DNA of 64,000 bases from Jaltomata sinuosa (Eukaryota > Streptophyta > Magnoliopsida > Solanales > Solanaceae). Below the pieces are notes generated by a model. It did not search any database and was not told where the DNA came from. It worked only from the letters and a program-made list of their open reading frames with translations. The stretch covers positions 170,418 through 234,417 of the forward strand of contig QJPP01003457.1 in the NCBI GenBank assembly GCA_003996215.1, written 5' to 3'. The translations under genes were made by a program, and so were the position numbers. Shown here piece after piece: positions 45,812 to 58,656 of the stretch; positions within the stretch are counted from its first letter, which is position 1, and every line of letters starts with the position of its first letter.

Positions 45812-47832
45812 TTTACCTCATCTGGATTTCCCAAGTACCGCTTAACCCGATTTCCATTTACCTTGAAATTTATTCTATGTGTACCTTCTAGTTCAATGGC
45901 ATCATATGTAAGTACTTGGACCACTTTAAATGTCCCATCTCATCTTGACTTCAACTTGCTAGGAAACAAGCAAAGTCTAGAGTTGAAGAGCAAGACTAAG
46001 TCCCTACGACTGATCTCCCATTTCAAAATCTTTTTGTCATGATACAACTTCATTTGCTCCTTGTACAATGACACACTTTCATATGCACGAAGTCTAAACT
46101 CATCCATCTCATTCAACTGCTCAATCCTCAAGTCAGAGGCTTCATTCCAGTTCAATTTCAACTTCTTAAGTGCCCATAATTCCTTGTGCTCAAGTTTAAC
46201 CAGAAGATGAGAAGCTTTACCAAACACTAACTGGTAGGGAGACATCCCTATTGGTATTTTTGAAAGATGTTCAATAAGTCCATAAAGGATCATCCAACCT
46301 TCTAGACCAATCTGTCCAGTTAGCATCCGCAATCTTTGCTAATATGGTCTTTATCTCCCGATTAGAGACCTCAACTTGCCCACTTGGCTAAGGATGGTAA
46401 GGAGTAGCAACCTTGTGTTTGACCCCATACTTGCAAAACAATGCGCTAAACAACCAGTTGCATAAGTGAGAACCCCTATCACTGATGATAGCTCGTGGAG
46501 TGTCAAACCTTGAGAATATGTTCTTTTCCAAGAACGCAGTGACACTTTTACCTTCATTATTGGAAAGTTCAACAGCTTCCACCCATTTGAACACATAATC
46601 AACAACCCCTAATATGTAATTTTGGCCATGTGAGCTAACAAAATGTCCCATGAAGTCAATACCACATACATCAAATCACTCTATCTCAAGAATCAGGGTT
46701 ATTGAAAGCTCAGGCTTTCTAGATATATTACATTGTCGCTGGAAATAATCATATGACTTGAAAAATTCATAGGTGTATTAATGGATGGTGGGACAATAGT
46801 ACCCACTCTGAACATAGTCCAGATGGCACCATGATGTCCTCTAAAAGGACAGTGGTGGAATGCCTCCAAAATATATAGCATCTCAGCCTCAGCTACGCAT
46901 CTCCTAATCACATTATCAGTACAAAGCCAAAACAAATACGGATCATCCCAATAAAACTTCCTCACTTCATGAAGAAACTTCCTTTTCTAATGGAAGTTCA
47001 AGTCTTCGGGTATCATATCATTGACCAGATATTCTGCAAAATCAACAAACCAAGGAATAAGATCCTGAGAAGCTGCTAGTACATGCTCGTCGAAAATACC
47101 TCATTAATTTTAAGCTCACACTTAGGCCTCCCTTCTTCCTCTAGCCTTGACAAATTATCTGCAACCTGATTCTTAGTCCCTTTCTAGTTTTTACCTCAAA
47201 ATCAATCTCTTGCAATAAGGGCACCCATCTAATCAACCTTGGTTTTGCATCTTTCTTCGCCATGAGACACCAGATTGCTGCATGATTAGTGTGAACAACA
47301 ATCTTGGTACCTAACAAATAAGCTATGGAATTTTCAAATACATAAACCACAACTAACACCTCTGCTCAGTCACAGTGTAGTTCTTTTGGGCCACATTCAA
47401 AGCCTTGTTGGCATAGTAAATAGGGTGAAAAATCTTTTCCTTTCTTTTTCCAAGAATAGCACCCAGGGCTACCCCACTATCATTTCACATAACCTCAAAT
47501 AGTTGGGACCAATCTAGCACAATAATGATAGGAGCTGAAGTTAGCTTCTCTTTCAGGCACTCAAATGCCTTCAAACAGGACTCATCAAACACAAACTTTG
47601 ACTCTTTCTCTAACAACTTACACAAAAGGTTCCCAATATTTGATGAATCTTTGATAAACCGCAGGTAGAACCCCACATGAACAAAAAAACTACAAACACC
47701 CTTCACCAAAATTAGAGGAGGCAACTTGGCAATGACTTCAATCTTCACTTTGTCTACCTCTATACTTCTTTTAGAGATCTTGTGGCCTAACATAATCCCT
47801 TCTTTTACCAATGGAACTTCTCCCAGTTTAGT
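45812..47832 (-). pseudogene. pol of element D, downstream half: RT thumb, RNase H, integrase
   Basis: Minus strand. From 47832: RT thumb (MLGHKISKRSIEVDKVKIEV), then RNase H (about 47480-47141; VVHTNHAAIWCLMAKKDAKP; RLIRWVPLLQEIDFEV). The integrase zinc region is at 46965-46700 (FYWDDPYLFWLCTDNVIRRC; HHCPFRGHHGAIWT). The catalytic core is at 46651-46388 (ILGVVDYVFKWVEAV; AIISDRGSHLCN) and the C-terminal part at 46332-45812 (MSPYQLVFGKASHL; LDEFRLRAYESVS-like; then a GPY/F-like stretch with FKVNGNRVKRYLG). Frames shift repeatedly and several stops occur, so the protein is dead. Sequence words are Athila-type, not Tekay. Confidence 0.88.
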
Positions 47833-50024
47833 TGTAATACCCCAAAACTCCCAATCCCAGACTTAACTCAGAAAATCAGAAGGAATAAAATTTCCAACTG
47901 TCAGTGGAACCACGAGTCACTTCCATAAGCCGTGGAATAGTCCAAGAGTCGTGGACTGGACTCGTGGAACCAGGATCAGAGAACTGCTCCTCTGATGTCT
48001 GGACCACGAATCATGTTCATAGTCCGTAGAAGTTTCCACGGACCGTAGCTGCCATTCGTGTAAGCCCATTCCAGTAGCTCAGTTCTAAGTCTTCAGAGAC
48101 CACAAGTAGGTTCCATGACCCGTGGAAGCTTCCACAAGTCATGAACCTAACTCGTGGAACCCCTTTCCAGTAACCCAACATTTAGCTCCCAGGGTCCACG
48201 AGTGAGATCCATGACCCATGGAAGTTTCCACGAGTCGTGAACCCCAGTCGTGTAACCCAACTTCAGACACCCAGAAATCTCATCCCAGGAACCACGAGTG
48301 GGTTCCATGACCCGTGGAGGTTTCCACGAGTCGTGAACCCAACTCGTGGAAGTTGTTCCAGTAGCTTTGTTTTCCAGGTTCAGGAACCACAACAGGGTTC
48401 CATGAGTTGTGGAACTTTCCATGAGCAGTAGAACCCATCCGTGGAACCTCAAACGCAAATTTCCCGCAGCTTTTAATTTAATTTCTCAGGGGTGTTTTGT
48501 ACCTTTCCCTTCTAATTTAGCTTCGACTTTAAATAGTCTTAGGCTTATTTTATTAATTATATTTCCCCAAAAACAAAGTCAGACTTTTCTAAAAGTAATT
48601 CAAGTCAGGACAGTGCGGCTTCTCCAAAGTTCTAGGCCTAGGGTTCTCTCTTCCAAACTTCAACTCCAGATTCTTGCAGGGATTTTCTTCAACCAGGTAT
48701 GTGGGAATTTAGTAAGGGCTTAGTCTGCCCTTATGCCTAAAAACCTCAGATCTTTTCAATGATTTTCATGAATATAGAACTAGGGTTCTTATCTTTTTCC
48801 ATATTGCTCCAAGAAATCATGCTCATGAGTATATATATGATCCTTGCATTATTTTACGTATCACATTCTGATTATCTTGCATTTACTTAGATATTTATAA
48901 TATCTTGGAAATCATGGACTTAACCCTAAAATATAGCATTTGCTTAAAAGTGTTATTTTCCTTCAAAATTCAACCTAGCTTGTTAGCATGAGTTCTAGAA
49001 GCAGAAATTAGTCAGTTTTTAGTCTACTACAGTATTTCAGAAAAACAAAGATTTTTGACTAGTCTAGTCTGACCCAAAAATTCAGGATGCCAGTTTTGAA
49101 TTAAGCTATATTCAGTTTGGGAGTAGTATTTAGCACCGAGTTGGGCTAGGGTTTAGCGTACCCTTAAGGTCCCAGAACTATGTGCTACCGTAGGTATATA
49201 AGTCCCCTCTGTTGCGCATCAATTTTAGAGATCACGCCATAGTCATGCCTTTATACCCTGGCAAGGTATATTGGGTCCTCTCGATGGGGCGTATACACCG
49301 GACTCCACGTTTAGATCATGTGGTTTATGTCGGTTAATAAGATCTCCCATAGTATTAGATTTAGTAATGTACTTTAGGCCCTCGGTTACATTTATCTTTC
49401 AGTTTTCAGCATACTTTCATGTTATTCCTGCATCTCAGTTATTTATGCACGATTATACACTTGGGTCTATGTACTATAGCTAATTCAAGTTACAGCTTTG
49501 GGTATTTTTAGCATGTTTACATTTCAGTCAACTTTGCATATCCCTTATGCTCAGTACATTCCAAGTACTGACGCATACTCTATGTTGCATCCTATCATGA
49601 TGCAGGCTCAGGTTCTCAAGTTCAGCCACGTGATTAGCTCTTACCGGTGCCACATCAGCTTAGTCTGGGTGAGTCCTCATCCTCTGAGGACATTTTTATT
49701 ATGATTTTAGGTTTAGTCAGATATTGTTAGTTTCAATATTTTAGAGTTAGCTGGGGACTTGTCCCAGCAACTCACTAGTGTTAGAGGCTTTTCAGACATA
49801 GAGTCAGTATTCAGTTGATTTGGGTTGTACCGTTTGAACTCAGTCATTTCTTTTAGATATTATCAGATACATTCTTGTAGCTTTGTTTATCTCTTAATTA
49901 TGCTTCTGCTTGTTTTTAAATGATACTCAGTATGCTTATGATATACCAGATCCAGGGTTAGCTTGGGGTTACTTGTGACCCTAGGTCCCGTGTTACGTCT
50001 GGGGGCTAGCCTCGAGGCGTGACA
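47833..50024 (+). repeat. 5' LTR of element E
   Basis: Starts TGTAATACCCC and ends GAGGCGTGACA. It is 2192 bp against 2198 bp for the 3' LTR, and differs from it at roughly one base in ten in U3 by eye. U3 (47890-48455) is a run of imperfect ~70-100-bp units rich in CCACGAG...CGTGG words. Confidence 0.93.
48528..48535 (+). promoter_or_regulatory. Mutated TATA box of element E 5' LTR
   Basis: TTTAAATA in the context CGACTTTAAATAGTCTTAGG. The 3' LTR has the intact TATAAATA at 55930, so this copy has one substitution. Confidence 0.65.
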
Positions 50025-50028
50025 AACT

Positions 50029-50040
50029 TGGTATCAGAGC
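50029..50040 (+). other. Primer binding site of element E
   Basis: TGGTATCAGAGC, four bases after the LTR end, initiator tRNA-Met type. Confidence 0.93.
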
Positions 50041-50236
50041 ATCAGGCTCAAGAGTCTTAGGGTGTCTGAAAGCCATACTAAGTAGAGTCTCTCTCATGGG
50101 TGTGAAGCACGCCACACTTATAAGGGGGAGGCTACGAAGTGTTCTAAGAAAAACTTCACTTCTTTTGCTATGTTTATCGTGCGATTGAGTGTGAATCAAC
50201 TTCTCCCTTCTAATCCATTGTTATGCATTTCAGATC

Positions 50237-51430
50237 ATGCCTCTTTGCAAAGCTAACGCATGCAATGCTAATGGAGTTCCTCCAGCCCCGGACCATGAGG
50301 TTACGAATGCAGAGTTCCAGAATGTGATTCAGCTGTTGGCTTAGACAGTTGTCTATCAGGCTAATCAGCAGGCCTCAGTTCTTGCGAACCCCACTACGGG
50401 GTCAGCTGCAGCCAGGGTTTGTGATTTTGTGTGTATGAATCTGATAGAGTTTTTAGGGTCGAAGGTTGGTGAAGACCCACAGAACTTCATTGATGAGATA
50501 ACAAAGATTCTTGAGGTGATTCCAGTGACTGGTACTGATAGTGTGGAGTTAGCATCCTGTCAACTCAAGGATGTGGCTCACATTTGGTTCACGTAGTAGA
50601 AAGACAACAGGGGTGTTAATGCAACTCCTGTGACATGGGACTGTTTCACTGAAGCTTTTCTGGACAGGTTTTTCCCGAGAGAGTTGAGGGAAGCTAAGGC
50701 CCAGGAGTTCATGAACTTAAGTCAGGGGTCCATAAAAGTCCAAGAATATGGGCTGAAGTTTACTCAGCTCTCCAGATATGCTCCACATATGGTGGTCGAT
50801 TCAAGAGCAGCAGATGGGCAAGTTCTTGTATGGGGTGTCTGATTTGGTAAAGACAGAGTGAAGGAATGCTATGCTATTAGGGGATATAAATATCTCTAGG
50901 TTTATGACCCATGCGCAGCAGGTTAAGGAGGATAAGCTTAAGGAGATGGCTAAAGATAATAAAAAGGACAGGACAGGCAACTATGAATTTTCTCAGCAGA
51001 GGTCAGGCGGTGAAAGTCGCTCACAGTTCAAGCAGAGGTCGACAGCCCCAACACCTTCATCAGCTAGCGCTCTGTCTCCCAGGCCTTGACATGATCAGAA
51101 AAAGTGAGCACCAGGCTCAAAATCTCAAGGCAGCATCTCAGGCAACTGTACTTTCCCAACCTGCCCCAAGTGTGGTAAGAACCATCCAGGTGAGTGTTTG
51201 GCAGGCCGAGAAGGGTGTTTTAGGTGTGGTCAGCTTGTCCATAGGTTGAAAGAGTGCCCTTCTGCCAGTCAAGGGCAAGGAGGTAACAGGGCTCAATCTA
51301 CCACTTCAGCAGCTCCAGAGGGTCACCCCACTCAGCAGGGTGCCTAGTCTGTTATAGGTGGTGGTCAACGTTAGAACAGCTTATATGCTCTTCAGACTCG
51401 GCAAGACCAGGAGGATTCTTCCGATGCGGT
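50237..51430 (+). pseudogene. gag of element E
   Basis: Starts at ATG 50237 (MPLCKANACNANG). The capsid region has FIDEITKILEVIPVTGTDS and, at 50630-50840, TWDCFTEAFLDRFFPREL and VQEYGLKFTQLSRYAP. A frameshift near 50800 breaks it; stops occur earlier (about 50343, 50596). The CCHC zinc knuckle at about 51160-51265 is intact (CPKCGKNHPGEC, then CFRCGQLVHRLKEC), better than in bodies A (first part) and B. Confidence 0.85.
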
Positions 51431-54400
51431 CACGGGTACGTTGCAAGTATTCCATTTAGATGTTTATGCACTGTTAGACCCAGGTGTTATGTTTTCCTTT
51501 GTAACTCCTTTCATAGCAGTAAACTTTGGTGTCAGTCTATAAATCCTCTTAAAACCCTTCTCAATCTCTACTCCAATTGGTGACCCATTTATAGCTAGAC
51601 GGGTATACAGAAATTGCTCTATCACAGTTTCCCAGAAAGTCACCACAACAGATCTTGTAGAGTTAGAAATGGTAGATTTTGATATCATCTTAGGCATGGA
51701 TTGGTTACATTCCTATTATGCCTCAGTCGATTGTAGAACTAGGGTCGTTTGATTTCAGTTTCCTAACGATCCAGTCTTAGAATAGAAGGGTAGTAACTCA
51801 GTGCCTGTAGGTAGTTTCATCTCCTACCTTAAGTCCAGAAAAATGATTTCCAAAGGGTATATCTATCACCTTGTTTGGGTTAAGGATTCAAAACCAAGAC
51901 CCCAACTCTTGAGTCAGTCCCAGTGGTGAATGAGTTTCCCGAAGTTTTCCTAGAAGATCTTCCTGGAGTTCCTCCCAAATGAGAAATCGACTTCGGAATA
52001 GATCTGCTTCCAGATACCCAGCCTATTTCAATTCCTCCTTACAGAATGACACCAGCTGAACTTAAGGAATTGAAAGAACATCTGAAAGACCTCCTAGATA
52101 AGGGCTTCATCAGACCCAGCATCTATCCATGGGGTGCTCTAGTGTTATTCGTGCGTAAGAAAAATGGTTCCCTCAGGATGTGCATTGACTACCGTTAGTT
52201 GAACAAAGTCACAATCAATAATAAATATCCTATCCCCAGGATTGATGACTTGTTCGACCAGCTCCAGGGCGCTAGTTGTTTTTCCAAGATAGACCTCAGA
52301 TCCGGTTGTCATCAGCTCAGAGTCAGAGGTAGAGACATCCCAATGATAGCCTTCAAGACTTGGTATGGTCACTATGAATTTGTAGTTATGTCTTTTGGAC
52401 TAACCAATGCTCCTGCAGCTTTCATGGACTTAATGAACTGGGTGTTCAGACAGTATTTGGACTTTCATCATCGTCTTTATTGATGATATCCTTGTTTATT
52501 CTCAAAATGAGGAATAGCATGCGAGTTACCTGAGGGTCGTTCTGCAGACTCTCAAGGACCGCCAGTTATTCACCAAGTTCAGTAAGTATGAATTCTGGTT
52601 GATATCAGTCACTTTCCTTGGTCATATGGTGTCTAGTGATGGCATCCAAGTTGACTCAAGGCAGTAAAAGAATGGCCTAGACCCACCTCTCCGATAGACA
52701 TCAGGAGTTTCTTGGGTTTGGATGGTTATTACAGGAGGTTCGTAGAAGAATTTTCATCCATAGCTGCCCCATTGACCAAGTTGACTCATAAAAAGGTCAA
52801 GTTTCAGTGGTCAGATAAGTGTGAGAAAGGTTTCCTGGAGATGAAGACCAGGTTGACTACAGCTCCTGTTTTGACTCTACCAGAGGGTTAAGACGGTTAT
52901 GTGGTTTATTGCGATGTATCCAGAGTCGGCCTGGGTTGTGTTTTGATGCAGCAAGGTAAGGTCATAGCTTATGCTTCTAGACAACTTGAGACTCATGAGA
53001 AGAACTACCCAACTCATGACCTCGAGCTTGCACCTGTTGTGTTTGCCTTAAGATCTGGAGGCACTACTTGTATAGTGTTCATGTTAATGTGTTCACAGAT
53101 TATAAGAGTCTCCAGTATGTGTTCACCCAGAAAGAGTTGAATCTTCATCAGAGGAGATAGCTTGAGTTCCTCAAAGATTATGATATGAATGTGCTCTACC
53201 ATCCGGGTAAGGCCAATGTAGTGGTTGATGCTCTCAGTAGACTGTCTATGGGTAGCGTATCGCATGTTGAGGAAGAGAAGAGAGAATTGGTTAGAGAGGT
53301 TCATCAGCTTGCTCTCTTAGGAGTCTGCCTTATGGACACGTCAGATGGTGGTGTGATAGTTTAGAATGGGTCAGAATCTTCATTGGTAGCATAGGTTAAG
53401 TAGAAACAGGATAGCGATCCCATATTACTTCAGTTGAAGGGTGTCGTTCATCAGCAGTTGACATTTTCTCCCAAGGGAGAGATGGTGTACTACGTTAACA
53501 GGGTCGCTTATGTATTCCTAAGGTGGGTGAGTTGAGACAGCAGATCCTTTTAGAAGCCCATAATTCCAGATATTCCATTCATCCAGGTGCCACTAAGATG
53601 TACCGTGATCTACGGAAAGTCTATTGGTGGAACGGCATGAAGAGGGACATCACAGATTTTGTGGCTAAGTGTCCCAACTGTCAGCAGGTAAAGGTAGAAC
53701 ATCAGAAACTAGGAGATGTGACTCAGGAGATTAGCATTCCTACTTGGAAGTGGGAAATGGTCAACATGGATTTTATTACGGGTTTACCTCATACTCGCAG
53801 ACAGCATGACTCCATTTGGGTGATAGTGGGCAGGGTCACCAAGTCAGCTCACTTCTTGGCAGTCAAGAATATAGATTCAGCGGATGATTATGTTAGACTC
53901 TACATCAGCAAGATAGTCAGGTTGCATGGGGTTCCCTTGTCTATCATCTCAGATAGAGGTCCTGAGTTTACATCCCATTTCTGGAGATCTTTCCAGAAAG
54001 GTCTTGGTACTCAGGTGAATCTCAGTACAACATTTCATCCATAGACAAATTGTCAGGCAGAGCGTACCATTCAGACCTTAGAGGAAATGTTGAGAGCTTG
54101 CGTGATCGATTTCAAAGGTAGTTGGAATGATCAAAAAATAGGTGGAAAACCAGCTTAAGCCAGTTGTACTTTTAAGTTCATTCAATTCACACAAGCAGGG
54201 TGATTGAGGTGTGTGCTTCAATATCTAAGTTTCACACAAGGAACCTCCTGCTCTTAAGGATAAACTACGATATTTAACGGACTGGCAGGTCAGCCATGTA
54301 ATTTATCCCTCAAGCTGAATACCTCTCATAGAGTTTGCCTACAATAACATTTATCACTCCAGTATTCAGATGGCCCCATATGAGGCACTTTATGGCCGTA

Positions 54401-55007
54401 GATGCAGATCACTGGTTGGTTGGTTCGAAGTAGGTGAAGCAGCCTTGATCAGGCCATATTCGGTTCATGAGGCTATGGAGAAAGTTCAGCTCATCGGGAG
54501 AGATTGAAAATAGCTCATAGTCATCAAAAGTCCTATGCAGATATAAGAAGAAGGGACTTAGAGTTAGAGATTGATGATTGGTTTTTCCTTAAAGTGTCAC
54601 CCATGAAGGGGGTGATGAGATTCGGTAAGAAAGGGAAGCTCAGTCCCAGGTATGTAGGTCATTATAGAATCCTGAAAAGGGTTGGTAAGGTGGGTTATGA
54701 GTTAGAGTTGCCAGCAGATCTAGGTGCGGTACATCCAGTCTTTCACATTTCCTTGATGAAGAAATGTGTGGGTGATCAAGCATCGATTGTACCTTTAGAG
54801 AGTGTGGTGATGAAAGATAGTCTCACCTATGAGGAGGTTCCATTTGAGATTTTTGACCATCAGGTTCGTAGGTTAAGGAATAAAGAAGTTGCCTCAGTAA
54901 AAGTTTTGTGGAGGAATCAAGTTGTAGAGGGAGATACTTGGGAAGCAGAAGTAGTCATGATGGCCAAGTATCCTTACCTCTTCCCTTCCGATTCAGTTCC
55001 AGCTTGA
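51431..55007 (+). pseudogene. pol of element E: protease to chromodomain
   Basis: Protease (51430-51720, DPGVM instead of DPGAS at the active site). RT about 51940-52560 with IDLRSGCHQLR and MSFGLTNAPAAFMDL; an indel just before the catalytic FIDD puts it out of frame. RNase H 52640-53200 (LTLPEG; ASRQLETHEKNYP; HDLELA). Integrase 53523-54130: zinc region (CPNCQQVKVEH) and core (LSIISDRGPEFTSHF). A ~186-bp foreign insertion sits at 54134-54319, then the core resumes. 54504-55007 holds the GPY/F region (PRYVGHYRILKRVG; GP changed to GH) and a complete chromodomain-like tail (VKVLWRNQ, GDTWEAE, YPYLF). The tail is what marks the Tekay clade and targets integration to heterochromatin in this family. 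Confidence 0.9.
54134..54319. other. ~186-bp insertion of unknown origin in the integrase
   Basis: Sequence between GGAATGATCA (ending 54133) and TACCTCTCATAGAG (from 54320) has no counterpart in bodies A and B, which are continuous there. No clear terminal inverted repeats or target duplication; no ORF. It may be a small transposon remnant or filler DNA from break repair. Confidence 0.6.
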
Positions 55008-55220
55008 GGTAATAGTTTCTCTCTAGTATTTCAGTTAAATCTTGTGTGAATTTAGTCTTAGTACCTCTTTCCCTCAGTTATATTTGCATTTCAGCATAGT
55101 TGCATGTTCATAGAACTCAGTATAGTCATATGTCAGTTTCTAATACTCAGTTGGTAGGGATTGCAGCTCCTTCCCTCCAAACTCAACTTCTGTAGCCTTC
55201 ACTCGAAGACGAATGATCCC

Positions 55221-55233
55221 AAGGGGGAGATAT
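55221..55233 (+). other. Polypurine tract of element E
   Basis: AAGGGGGAGATAT immediately before the 3' LTR. Confidence 0.9.
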
Positions 55234-57431
55234 TGTAATACCCCAGAACTCCCAATCCCATACTTAGCTCAGAAAACCAGAAAGAAATAAAATTTCAAAC
55301 TGTCAGTGGAACCACGAGTCACTTCCACGAACCATGGAATAGTCCATGAGTCATGGACTGAACTCGTGGAACCAGGATCAGAGGACTGCTCCTCTAAAGT
55401 CTGGACCACAAATTTAGTTCAGGGTCCGTAGAAGTTTCCATGGACCGTACCTGCCATCCGTGGAAGCCCTTTCCAGTAGCTCAATTCTAAGTCTTCAGGG
55501 ACCATGAGTGGGTTTCATGAACCGTGGAATCTTCCACGAGTCATGAACCCAACTCGTGGAACCACTTTCAAGTAACCCAACATTTAATTCCCAGGGTCCA
55601 TGAGTGGGATCCACGACCCATGGAAGTTTTCACGAGTCGTGAACCCCATTCGTGTAACCCAACTTCAGACACCCAGAAATCTCATCCCAGAAACCACGAG
55701 TGGGTTCCACAACCCGTGGAGGTTTCCACGAGTCGTGAACCCAACTCGTGGAAGTTTTTCTAGTAGCTCTGTTTTCCAGGTCCAGGAACCACGACAGGGT
55801 TCCATAAGCCGTGGAACTTTCCACGAGCCGTGGAACCCATCCGTGGAACCTGAGACGCGAATTTCTAGCAGCTTTTAATTTAATTTCTCAGGGGTGTTTT
55901 AGACCTTTCCCTTATAATTTAGCTCTGACTATAAATAGTCTTACGCTTATTTTATTAAGTCTATTTCCCCAAAAACAAAGTCAGACTTTTCTAAAAGCGA
56001 TTCAAGTTAGGACAGAGCGTCTTCTCCAAAGTTCCAGGCCTAGGGTTCTCTACTCCAAGCTTCAACTCCAGATTCTTGCAGAGATTTTCATCACCACCAG
56101 GTATGTGGGAATTTAGTAAGGGCTTAGTCTGCCCTTATGCCTAAAAACCTCAGATCTTTTCAATGATTTTCATGAATATAGAACTAGGGTTCTTGTTTTT
56201 TTCCATATTTCTCCAAGAAATCATGCTCATGAGTATATATATATGATCCTTGCATTATTTTACATATCACATACTGATTATCTTGCATTTACTTAGATAT
56301 TTATAAGATCTTGGAAATCATGGACTTAACCATAAAATATAGCATTTGCTTAAAAGTGTTATTTTCCTTCAAAATTCAACCTAGCTTGTTAGCATGAGTT
56401 CTAGAAGCAGAAATTAGTCAATTTTTAGTCTACTACAGTATTTCAGAAAAACAAAGATTTTTGACTAGTCTAGTCCTGACCCAAAAATTCAGGATGCCAG
56501 TTTTGAATTAAGTTATATTCAGTTTGGGAGTAGTATTTAGCACCAAATAGGACTAGGGTTCAGCGTACCCTTAAAGGCCCAGAACTATGTGCCAGTGTAG
56601 GTTTATAAGTCCCCTCTGTTGGGCATCAATTTTAGTGATCACGGCACAGTCATGCCTTTATACCCTGGCAAGGTATATTGGGTCCTCTCGATGGGGCGTA
56701 TACATCGGACTCCACGTTTAGCTCACGTGGTTTATGTCGGTTAATAACCTCTCCCACAGTATTAGATTCAGTAATGTACTTTAGGCCCTCAGTTACATTT
56801 ATCTTTCAGTTTTTAGCATACTTTCATGTTATTCCTGCATCTCAGCTGTTTATGCACGATTATAAACTTAGGCCTATTACTATAGCTAGTTCAGGTTACA
56901 GCTTTCAGTATTTTTAGCATGTTTACATTTCAGTCAACTTTGCATATCCCTCATGCTCAGTACATTCAAAGTACTGACACATACTCTATGCTGCATCCTA
57001 TCATGATGCAGGCTCAGGTTCTCAAGTTTAGCCACGTGATTAGCTCTTACCGGTGCCACATCAGCTTAGTCAGGGGTGAGTCCTCATCCTCCGAGGACAT
57101 TTTTATTATGCTTTTTGGTTTAGTCAGATATTGTTAGTTTCAGCATTTTAGAGTTAGTTGGGGACTTGTCCCAGCAACTCACCAGTGTTAGAGGCTTTTC
57201 AGACATAGAGTCAGTATTCAGTTGATTTGGGTTGTACTGTTTGAACTCAGTCATTTCTTTCAGATATGATCAGATACATTCTTGTAGCTTTGTTTATCTC
57301 TTAGTTATGCTTCTGCTTGTTTTTAAATGATACTTAGTATGCTTGTGATATACTAGATTCAGGGTTAGCTTGGGGTTACTTATGATCCTGGGTCCCGTGT
57401 TACGTATGGGGGCTAGCCTCGGGGTGTGACA
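55234..57431 (+). repeat. 3' LTR of element E
   Basis: Starts TGTAATACCCC and ends GGGTGTGACA. U3 repeats at about 55300-55855. Followed by the target duplication TTAGC. Confidence 0.93.
55930..55937 (+). promoter_or_regulatory. TATA box of element E 3' LTR
   Basis: TATAAATA in CTGACTATAAATAGTCTTACG. It would drive transcription outward into the interrupted D sequence. Confidence 0.75.
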
Positions 57432-58646
57432 TTAGCACCGGTTGGTTTCTTCACACCATTTCAGCAATTTTACCAAGTGATCAAGGCAAGCTTCAAAAGA
57501 GTCACCAACAACTGAGAAAACATCCATAAAAATCTAGATTGTGGCTTCAACCATGTCAGAAAATATGGACATCATGCACCTTTGAAAAGTAGCAGGTATA
57601 TTACACAGACCAAAAGGCATCCGCTTGAATACAAAAGTCCTATAATGGCAAGTAAGGTTGTATTTTCTTGATCTTCTAACATAATAGAAATCTGATTATA
57701 AACTGAATAAATATCAAGAAAATAGTACCATCCTCTACATGGGAGTCTATTGAGAATTTGATCCATGAGTGGCATAGGGAAGTGGTCCTTTTTGGTCCAG
57801 AAGTTCAACTTCCTATAGTTCATTCACACCATCCAACTTATAACTGTGTGCATGGGAATTAGCTCATTCTGTCTATTGGGGACAACAGTTATCCCTCTTT
57901 TCTTCGGCACATACTGAACTGGACTTACCCACTTGCTGTAAGAAATAGGAAATATTTCATCAGCGTCCAACCACTTAATGATTTCCTTCTTCACCACTTC
58001 TTGCATGGGCAAATTTAACCTCTTCTGGTGATTTATGCTAGGAATGAAAACCTCCTCTAGCTTGATCTTATGAGAGCAAATACCTAGAGAGATTCTAATA
58101 ATATCAGCCATGGTTCAACCAATGGCTCTCTTATACAGTTGCAAGAACGACACCAAAGCGTCTACCTGTCATTCATGTAGACTTGATGAAATGATCAATA
58201 GAAAGGTATCCTCAGGCCCTATAAAGACGTATTGCAAGTGAGATATGAGAGTCTTAAGCTCTTAGACTGGCGGCTGCTCAATGGAAGGCTTAGTTGGAAG
58301 AGTCTCATGATTCTTCAAGTCAAGATCCAATTTCTTAGAGGCATAAGAATATGAACTTCTGCCATATAATGCATTTATTGCCTCCTCATAGTCGTCCATG
58401 TCCTCAATATCTAATTTCATGATCATGACTACTAAAGTATCAATAGTAAACTTTTTTTCAACTGACACATCTACCACATCATCAATAATGTCAATAACAG
58501 AGATGATATTCATATCTCTAGGCTACTTCATAGGCCTGCAGACATTAAAAATTACTTTTTCATCATTCAATATGAATCGCAGCACACCATATTCCATATT
58601 AACCAATGCTCTCCCAGTAGCCAAGAATGGTTTCCTCAATATGATG
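57432..58646 (-). pseudogene. pol of element D, upstream half: protease end and RT
   Basis: Minus strand. 58646-58515: end of the retropepsin (FLATGRALVNM, then LRFILNDEKVIFNVC). 58513-58262: acidic linker (YEEAINALYG). 58111-57824: RT N-terminus (LNLPMQEVVKKEIIKWLDA; VQYVPKKRGITVV). 57823-57572: RT palm with DHFPMPLMDQILNRL and YYFLDIYSVYNQISI. Further down (about 57510) the catalytic box reads FMDV instead of FMDD, so the second aspartate is lost. The frame ends at the element E insertion and resumes at 47832. Confidence 0.88.
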
Positions 58647-58656
58647 GAGAATAATC

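Larger units (their letters stand above)
47833..57431 (+). mobile_element. Element E: complete Tekay/Del-type element inserted in D
   Basis: 5' LTR 47833-50024, primer site 50029, gag-pol, polypurine tract 55221, 3' LTR 55234-57431. LTR ends are TGTAATACCCC and GTGACA. It is flanked by TTAGT (47828-47832) and TTAGC (57432-57436), a 5-bp target duplication with one C/T difference. Removing E and one copy restores continuity of the D reverse transcriptase. It is related to, but distinct from, the Tekay array at 12732 (longer LTR, more U3 repeats). gag-pol is broken by frameshifts and stops. Confidence 0.95.
38596..58646 (-). mobile_element. Element D: Athila-type Ty3/gypsy, minus strand, split by element E
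   Basis: In its own direction (right to left): protease end and RT (58646-57432), interrupted by element E, RT thumb, RNase H and integrase (47832-45812), spacer, envelope-position ORF (44030-41760), 3' region, polypurine tract and 3' LTR (40182-38596). Its gag and 5' LTR are not in the window; element F begins just beyond the protease. It lies in another Athila-type element, cutting the plus-strand hairpin word at 38594. Confidence 0.85.

Noticed and set aside
48147..48458. Overlapping ORFs in U3 of element E (also 55524-55878)
   Set aside because: They follow the palindromic U3 repeats on both strands and have repeat-like, low-complexity products.
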